Shown here: piece after piece, positions 59,196-64,000 of the stretch
Layout of the letters: every line of letters starts with the position of its first letter
Position numbering within the stretch: the stretch's first letter is position 1
From: an uncultured Bryobacterales bacterium
GTDB taxonomy: Bacteria > Acidobacteriota > Terriglobia > Bryobacterales > Bryobacteraceae
Direction of reading: 5' to 3'
Length of the DNA stretch: 64,000 nt
Assembly: GCA_937959285.1 (NCBI GenBank)
Contig: CALGAR010000045.1
Coordinates: forward strand, 53,129-117,128
Notes under the pieces: model-generated
The model's input: only the letters and a program-made list of their open reading frames with translations
Databases searched by the model: none
What the model was told of the DNA's origin: nothing
Translations under genes and position numbers: made by a program

Positions 59196-60578
59196 GTGCG
59201 CTCAACATCCATCCGACGTGCTGTACGGCAAGAGATAGGGCCAATGCTTTCTTTGGCGGGCCCTGTTGTCCTGGCAGAGCTCGCCTGGGTCGGCATGTCC
59301 GTTGTGGACACCGTCATGGTGGGACGGGTCGGCGCAGGGGCGATTGGCGCTGTTGGCCTTGGAAGCGTTCTCTATTACAGCATCGGCATCTTTGGCATGG
59401 GTTTGCTTCTGGGACTCGACACCCTTGTCTCGCAAGCGTTTGGCGCTGGCAGGCTCGAAGAATGCAACCGCTCGCTGCTGCACGGGGTGTACCTGAGCTT
59501 CCTCGTTACGCCGGTCCTGATGGGTCTAGTGTGGCTGATGATACCGCACTTGCCCGCTCTGGACATCCACGCCGATGTTCTCCCTGAAGCGGTCGCATAT
59601 CTCAAGGCAGTGACGTGGAGTACACTCCCGCTGCTTCTCTATGCCGCTTTCCGGCGCTACCTGCAGGCGATTAATCAGGTTCGGGTTGTGATGTTTGCGC
59701 TGATCAGCGCCAACCTGATTAACGCTCTCGTCAACTGGACGCTGATCTATGGCAATCTGGGTGCGCCGAAACTCGGGGTGGTCGGGGCTGGATGGGCGAC
59801 GTGCCTTTCGCGAGTCTACATGGCGGCTGTCCTGATCGTGGCAGCGATCCTGCATGACCGGTCGGCAAACATGGGTTTGTTCAGGATCTCGTTTCGACCG
59901 GACATCCGGATCTTCCGGCGCTTGATGAGCCTCGGCCTGCCGGCTTCTCTGCAGATGACGCTGGAGGTTGGCGTTTTTGGCGCCGCGACGGCTCTCGCCG
60001 CGCGTACTGACCCAGTGTCGCTCGCCGCTCATCAAATCGTCCTGAACATTGCGACCGTTACATTCATGGTCCCTCTCGGTATCGCCTCGGCAGCCGCGGT
60101 GCGTGTCGGGCAGGCCGTGGGCCGAAGGGATCCGGCAGGATCCCGCCGGGCAGGGTGGACATCGCTTCTCCTCGGTGGAAGCTTCATGGCGATGGCAGGC
60201 CTGTCATTCTTCCTGTTTCCCCGGCACTGGCTCCAGATCTTCACGGCCGATGGAACGGTCATCACAACGGGAATGTCCATTCTGGTGATCGCCGCTCTAT
60301 TTCAACTCTTCGACGGCCTTCAGGTGGTCGCGACAGGGGCTCTGCGCGGCTTTGGAGACACTCGGACTCCGATGTTGACAAACCTGTTCGGGCACTGGGC
60401 AATCGGCCTGCCGGTCGGATACGCTCTCGGCTTCGTGGGGGGGTGGGGAATTCGGGGCCTTTGGACGGGTCTCTCGCTGGGCTTGATCGTTGTGGGAAGC
60501 GTGCTACTCGGCGTCTGGGCACGCAGATCAGACGAAGCAATCCTTGAGACAGTCGAGCCGGTGACTACTTTCCACTAA
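59196..60578 (+). CDS. MATE-family multidrug efflux transporter
   Basis: A 460-residue inner-membrane exporter with about 12 helices in two repeated halves. LSLAGPVVLAELAWVGMSVVDTVMVGRVGAGAIGAVGLG and LGLPASLQMTLEVGVFGAATALAARTDPVSLAAHQIVLNIATVTFMVPLGIASAAAVRVGQAVG are diagnostic of the MATE (NorM-like) family. It uses a Na+ or H+ gradient to expel cationic drugs. It starts at GTG 59196 and overlaps the convergent acyltransferase gene by 4 nt. Confidence 0.92.
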   Translation: MRSTSIRRAVRQEIGPMLSLAGPVVLAELAWVGMSVVDTVMVGRVGAGAIGAVGLGSVLYYSIGIFGMGLLLGLDTLVSQAFGAGRLEECNRSLLHGVYLSFLVTPVLMGLVWLMIPHLPALDIHADVLPEAVAYLKAVTWSTLPLLLYAAFRRYLQAINQVRVVMFALISANLINALVNWTLIYGNLGAPKLGVVGAGWATCLSRVYMAAVLIVAAILHDRSANMGLFRISFRPDIRIFRRLMSLGLPASLQMTLEVGVFGAATALAARTDPVSLAAHQIVLNIATVTFMVPLGIASAAAVRVGQAVGRRDPAGSRRAGWTSLLLGGSFMAMAGLSFFLFPRHWLQIFTADGTVITTGMSILVIAALFQLFDGLQVVATGALRGFGDTRTPMLTNLFGHWAIGLPVGYALGFVGGWGIRGLWTGLSLGLIVVGSVLLGVWARRSDEAILETVEPVTTFH

Positions 60579-61879
60579 GCCTGCGCCGTTGTGCGGTTTG
60601 CGGCAGCACCCGCCGCCATTGCCTTGCCCGCAAGCAATGCCGCGGCCGCATCCGTGACACGAAAGGCTTCGTCGGCGTCAAAGAGGTCGCGAGGCACACT
60701 GACCTCCAGTGTCATGCGGCCATTCAACGTCATCGCGCAGAGAAAGATCGTTTGCGTTCGGGTGTGAGCGGAGATCGAGTGTAGATACTTCCGGATGAGC
60801 CTCTCGCGGATGACTCCTACCCCGGAAACGGCGCACGAGAAATTCTCAAACGGAGCGCGGTCGGGAATCGGAAGGGGCGCCTTCTTCGCAAAGCTCGCGC
60901 GCAGCTTCTTCTCGCTGCCTGCGAATGCGCCCAGCACCCGAGGCAGCCAGTAATTGACGCGCCGCCGCACCCACTGGAAACCGGAACGGACCTGCGCTTT
61001 GGTTTCGCGCTCTCTGAAGATCTGCAGGATCAAGCTCCCCGTATAGTTCCCCGGCTGCTCTCTCGAGAATTCGGGAATGAAAGCGCCCAAGTCCGTCGGG
61101 ACGGAGATACAGACGCGCGACTTATCAGGCTGAAATTGCAGCAGCGCTTCCGCCATCGCTGCGCATAAAGCCTCCGTAACGGACAGGCCGAGGGAACGGC
61201 TCCGGTTGACAGCCGCTTCCGTTTCCTGTTCCGACATGACGTAGGTCTTGACAGCGTAGCCCTTTTGATGCGGCGCAGGCCGGATGCCCCGAGTGAGGTC
61301 GACCGTCTCGTGACCTGCGCGGCGTCCCGCCCGGGAAACAAACTGGACCAAATAGCAGCCAAGCCACACCAAGCCCGAGATGGATTCGACCACGCTGCGC
61401 AGGAATCCTTTCCGCCGGGCAGGTTTTGGCGACTGGGGCGGCTGCGCTTCGCCACTGTAGAGCCGGAGCCACTCCTCGAGCCAGTACAGCGTGGTCAGAC
61501 CGTTTCCGAAAACGTGATTTACAACCAGCACGAGCCTCTGCTCATCCAGGCGGGCAACTCGAAGGGGCAGAGCCATGTTGGTCGGAAGATACTCGCGAAA
61601 TAACGTTTCGCGTTCTACAAGCTGCTCGAATTGCCGGCGCTGGTAGGTAAGACAGCGCCGAACATCAGCGTCGCTGAACGGAATCCATTGATAGCCCCTT
61701 TCCACTTCCACAAAGCGAACCCGGAGACTCTCCCGGCTCCAGACAAGGCGTTCAAAGGCGTCCAGCAATCGTTCCGGATCGAACGGCTCGGCGAAAGTCA
61801 GAGTAAAGAACATTTCGTTCCCATGAACGAATGTCTCCGTACCGTGAATAAAAAGGCTGGCAACTCGTCCGACGTCCAC
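60575..61879 (-). CDS. Condensation-domain-like acyltransferase
   Basis: A 434-residue protein of the CoA-dependent acyltransferase/condensation superfamily. The active-site motif HHxxxDG reads N-H-V-F-G-N-G at 121-127: the catalytic second His (H122) is kept while the Asp is Asn. Other features are LRVARLDEQRLVLVVNHVFGNGLTTLYWLEEWLRLYSG and SVTEALCAAMAEALLQFQPDKSRVCISVPTDLGAFIP, the second resembling wax-ester-synthase or PapA-type proteins. It starts at GTG 61879. It diverges from the ABC exporter genes across a 142-bp gap, so it may acylate a compound that they export. No carrier-protein gene is present. Confidence 0.72.
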   Translation of the reverse strand: MDVGRVASLFIHGTETFVHGNEMFFTLTFAEPFDPERLLDAFERLVWSRESLRVRFVEVERGYQWIPFSDADVRRCLTYQRRQFEQLVERETLFREYLPTNMALPLRVARLDEQRLVLVVNHVFGNGLTTLYWLEEWLRLYSGEAQPPQSPKPARRKGFLRSVVESISGLVWLGCYLVQFVSRAGRRAGHETVDLTRGIRPAPHQKGYAVKTYVMSEQETEAAVNRSRSLGLSVTEALCAAMAEALLQFQPDKSRVCISVPTDLGAFIPEFSREQPGNYTGSLILQIFRERETKAQVRSGFQWVRRRVNYWLPRVLGAFAGSEKKLRASFAKKAPLPIPDRAPFENFSCAVSGVGVIRERLIRKYLHSISAHTRTQTIFLCAMTLNGRMTLEVSVPRDLFDADEAFRVTDAAAALLAGKAMAAGAAANRTTAQA

Positions 61880-62021
61880 GGATTTACGTACCTTTCAAAA
61901 GGCGCTGCCCACCGCTACCGGCACTGCGATTGAACGGCGATAGCTTGACATCGACCCTGTATTTTACAAACCATAAACAATGCAGATGTTATCAGGGAAG
62001 GCCTGACAAGAGGACCCGGCA

Positions 62022-63149
62022 GTGGGCATACTTGCGTGGAAAAACCTTTTTTACGATAAGGTCCGGCTGGCCGTAACTCTTGTGGGCATCGTGTTTTCAC
62101 TGGTGCTCATGCTGGTGCAGTTCGGCCTGTTCCTGAACTTCGTCGAGACCGCCGCGAACGTTGTGGATCGGTCGGGCGCGGACCTGTGGCTCTCGGCACC
62201 GGACATTCCTCATGTGAATGCAGGTACACCGCTGCTCGAAGCAAATCGGTGGAAGGCGCTGCAGGTGCCAGGGGTCGAACGGGTGGATCGCTACATCCTG
62301 GCATGGGTGCCCTGGAAGCTTCCTTCCGGTTCGTCAGAGGCGGTCATGATTGTCGGTTTTTCGCCGGAAGGCGGGATGGGGCGCCCGTGGAACATCGTGT
62401 CGGGCTCAATCGAGGCGTTGAAGGCCGAAAACGCCGTCATGGTGGATGAGCTGTATCTATCGAAGCTTGGAGTCAAGGGGATAGGCGATACCGTAGAAAT
62501 CAGCGGCCGCAGGGCAAAGATTGTGGGTCTTACGCATGGCATACGTTCTTTCACTACATCGCCCTATATCTTCACCACCTTCAAAAACGCGCTCAACTAC
62601 ACGCCCGTCTTACAGCCTGACGAAACGATCTTCTTCCTGGTGAAAACAAAGCCCGGGGCGGATATCGAGGCTGTAAAACGCGCATTACAGGAGCGGCTTC
62701 CGAATCTGGACGTCTACACCAACCGCGAGATGAGCCGGAAGACTCAGGTGTACTGGGTTCTCGAAACGGGCGCGGGGGTAACGACGATGGCGGGAGCACT
62801 CTTAGGGCTGGTGGTTGGCATCGTGGTGGTTGCGCAGACTATCTATGCGGCGACGGTCGACCATATTCGCGAGTTCGGGACCCTGAAGGCGATCGGCGCC
62901 ACGAACGGCCGAATTTACCAGGTGATCCTTTTACAGGCTGCGCTGAGCGCTGCAATGGGTTATGCTGTAGCGATCTCGATCGCCAAGCTAATCGCGGATT
63001 CCACCAGCAGCGGCAACGTCCCCATCCTTCTGCCGCCCGAAGTTGCGGTCGCCGCGTTCATTGTGGCGCTGGCGATGTGCATGGGCGCGTCCGTGATTTC
63101 CATCCGGAAAGCGACGCGCATCGACCCGGCTCTGGTATTTCGCGGCTAA
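62022..63149 (+). CDS. ABC transporter permease, DevC/MacB-FtsX type
   Basis: A 375-residue membrane protein with one N-terminal helix, a large periplasmic domain (residues ~45-255) and three C-terminal helices, the FtsX/MacB layout. LAWKNLFYDKVRLAVTLVGIVFSLVLMLVQFGLF and DHIREFGTLKAIGATNGRIYQVILLQAALSA place it with DevC. In cyanobacteria DevBCA exports heterocyst glycolipids. GTG 62022 has AGAGGA 7 nt upstream. The ATPase gene begins 5 nt after its stop. Confidence 0.88.
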   Translation: MGILAWKNLFYDKVRLAVTLVGIVFSLVLMLVQFGLFLNFVETAANVVDRSGADLWLSAPDIPHVNAGTPLLEANRWKALQVPGVERVDRYILAWVPWKLPSGSSEAVMIVGFSPEGGMGRPWNIVSGSIEALKAENAVMVDELYLSKLGVKGIGDTVEISGRRAKIVGLTHGIRSFTTSPYIFTTFKNALNYTPVLQPDETIFFLVKTKPGADIEAVKRALQERLPNLDVYTNREMSRKTQVYWVLETGAGVTTMAGALLGLVVGIVVVAQTIYAATVDHIREFGTLKAIGATNGRIYQVILLQAALSAAMGYAVAISIAKLIADSTSSGNVPILLPPEVAVAAFIVALAMCMGASVISIRKATRIDPALVFRG

Positions 63150-63154
63150 CCGGA

Positions 63155-63853
63155 ATGATTGAGATTCGACAGGTCTACAAGAGCTACGGAACTGGAAATG
63201 CGGCAGTTCGTGCTTTGGAAGGGGTCGATCTCAGCGTCTGCAGCGGCGAAATCCTGATGCTGATGGGGCCGTCGGGCAGCGGCAAGACCACGCTGCTCTC
63301 CATCATCGGATGCATTCTGAGGCCGACTTCCGGAAGCGTGAAGATTGCCGGAGAGGAGATGTCAGGACTGCCAGAGCGGAAACTTCCCCGGGTCCGGTCA
63401 CGATATTTCGGGTTCATTTTTCAGGGCTTCAATCTGTTCCCGGCTCTTACAGCCCGAGAGAATGTAGAGATCGCGTTCAAACTCAAGGGCATTCACGGCA
63501 GGCAGGCGCGCCGCGGGGCTGAGGAACTTCTGGAAAGCGTTGGCTTACAGGACAAGATGAAAGTCTTGCCTGAGGACTTGAGCGGAGGGCAGAAACAGCG
63601 GGTGGCCATCGCAAGAGCCCTCGCCGGAGACCCGCCGATCCTCCTGGCGGATGAGCCGACGGCCGCGCTGGATTCGCAATCCGGAACTACAGTCATGGAG
63701 ATCCTGGCAAGGCTAGCGAAGGAACGGAACCGCTGTGTGCTTGTTGTGACTCATGATACTCGCGTCCTGCACTACTCGGACCGCATCGTAAAGATAGCTG
63801 ACGGGCGCATCGTCAGTGATTCCAGCAACGAAGCAAAGGGGCATGTGGCATGA
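63155..63853 (+). CDS. ABC transporter ATP-binding protein, DevA/MacB/LolD type
   Basis: A 232-residue ATPase partner of the permease at 62022. Walker A is GPSGSGKTT, the Q-loop is FIFQGFNLFPALTARENVE, the signature is LSGGQKQRVAIARAL, Walker B is ILLADEPTAALD and the switch His is in VVTHDTRV. It powers mechanotransmission-type export rather than import, judging from the FtsX-type partner. Its stop overlaps the next start (ATGA). Confidence 0.93.
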   Translation: MIEIRQVYKSYGTGNAAVRALEGVDLSVCSGEILMLMGPSGSGKTTLLSIIGCILRPTSGSVKIAGEEMSGLPERKLPRVRSRYFGFIFQGFNLFPALTARENVEIAFKLKGIHGRQARRGAEELLESVGLQDKMKVLPEDLSGGQKQRVAIARALAGDPPILLADEPTAALDSQSGTTVMEILARLAKERNRCVLVVTHDTRVLHYSDRIVKIADGRIVSDSSNEAKGHVA

Positions 63854-64000
63854 GGACGCGGCTCGTTTGGGTTGCCGTTCTGCTACTTTCCGCTGCGGGT
63901 ATCGGCACTGTGATCGCTTCCCGGTTCTTCGCCCGCGGCGGGATGCCGCCGGCTGTCGCCGCTTCGTCCAGCTCTTCGCAAGCGGAGTCGCGCGGGCCTA
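63850..64000 (+). CDS. Probable membrane fusion protein (HlyD/DevB type), partial at right edge
   Basis: Only the first 50 codons are in the window. They encode a single signal-anchor helix (LVWVAVLLLSAAGIGTVIASRFFA) followed by a Ser/Ala-rich stretch, as at the start of periplasmic adaptor proteins. ATG 63850 overlaps the ATPase stop by 4 nt. The identification rests on operon position (permease, ATPase, then adaptor) rather than on domain sequence. Confidence 0.6.
   Translation, partial: MRTRLVWVAVLLLSAAGIGTVIASRFFARGGMPPAVAASSSSSQAESRGP

Noticed and set aside
61945..61950. TTGACA in the acyltransferase/ABC exporter gap
   Set aside because: A perfect -35 for the exporter direction, but no acceptable -10 at 16-18 nt; too weak to list as a promoter.
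1..64000. CRISPR arrays, insertion sequences, integrases, toxin-antitoxin pairs, TPP or other riboswitches
   Set aside because: I looked for short regular repeats, transposase or integrase motifs and riboswitch landmarks (including upstream of thiE and leuA) and saw none.

Overview
The window is a high-GC bacterial chromosome segment that I assign to Acidobacteriota, most likely the Solibacter/Bryobacter branch. The grounds are a VWFA-related protein of the type first named in Acidobacteria (37988-38989), many Tat-exported hydrolases, three sulfatases in a row, a PEP-CTERM protein, a GH106-type glycosidase and a MoaD-MoaE fusion. It is ordinary chromosome: no phage, plasmid, insertion sequence or CRISPR array is visible. 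One intact tRNA gene and one truncated copy lie near 42.6-42.8 kb.

Layout. 1-7.4 kb: a secreted PPC-type protein, a heparinase-tail-like protein, an amidohydrolase, two tandemly duplicated secreted proteins of unknown function with a gene remnant between them, and a FecR-domain protein. 7.6-13.6 kb: a large glycosidase, a PEP-CTERM protein and a TPR lipoprotein. 13.7-16.1 kb: a diadenylate-cyclase-domain protein divergent from one L,D-transpeptidase, with a second L,D-transpeptidase of another family convergent to it. 16.2-20.5 kb: a three-sulfatase operon, divergent from ilvA. 22.2-29.8 kb: a sugar-acid catabolic locus (FAD oxidoreductase, DHDPS-family lyase, MFS transporter, GntR regulator, enolase-superfamily dehydratase, lactonase). 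A near-identical 23-bp element in front of the lyase gene and of the GntR gene is very likely the regulator's operator. 30.3-34.6 kb: leuABCD, with a LeuA that lacks the C-terminal regulatory domain.

34.8-41.4 kb holds housekeeping and accessory genes: yihY, a frameshifted methyltransferase, suhB-like, an Hfq-like protein, the VWA protein, MoaD-MoaE, DUF998, a thioesterase and a CxxCxxCC protein. 41.4-43.1 kb holds an orphan NusG paralogue with a long leader and the tRNA-Arg duplication. 43.1-49.6 kb: nucleotide-translocase-like transporter, queuosine-precursor transporter, thiE overlapping two APC permeases, iolB. 49.7-54.7 kb: sugar isomerases, a phosphodiesterase and secreted proteins. 54.9-59.2 kb: a DegP, Hsp20 and Lon proteostasis run. 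59.2-64.0 kb: a MATE exporter, a condensation-type acyltransferase, and a DevC/DevA-type ABC exporter with the start of its probable membrane fusion protein at the right edge.

I did not find a clearly new multi-gene defence or mobile system. The strongest leads are the GntR operator pair, the duplication with its 951-bp difference and gene remnant, the CTG start of the FAD oxidoreductase, the short LeuA, the tRNA-Arg duplication, the orphan NusG paralogue with an ops-like leader element, and the acyltransferase beside an ABC exporter. Function calls come from reading motifs in the translated sequence; no database search was run.
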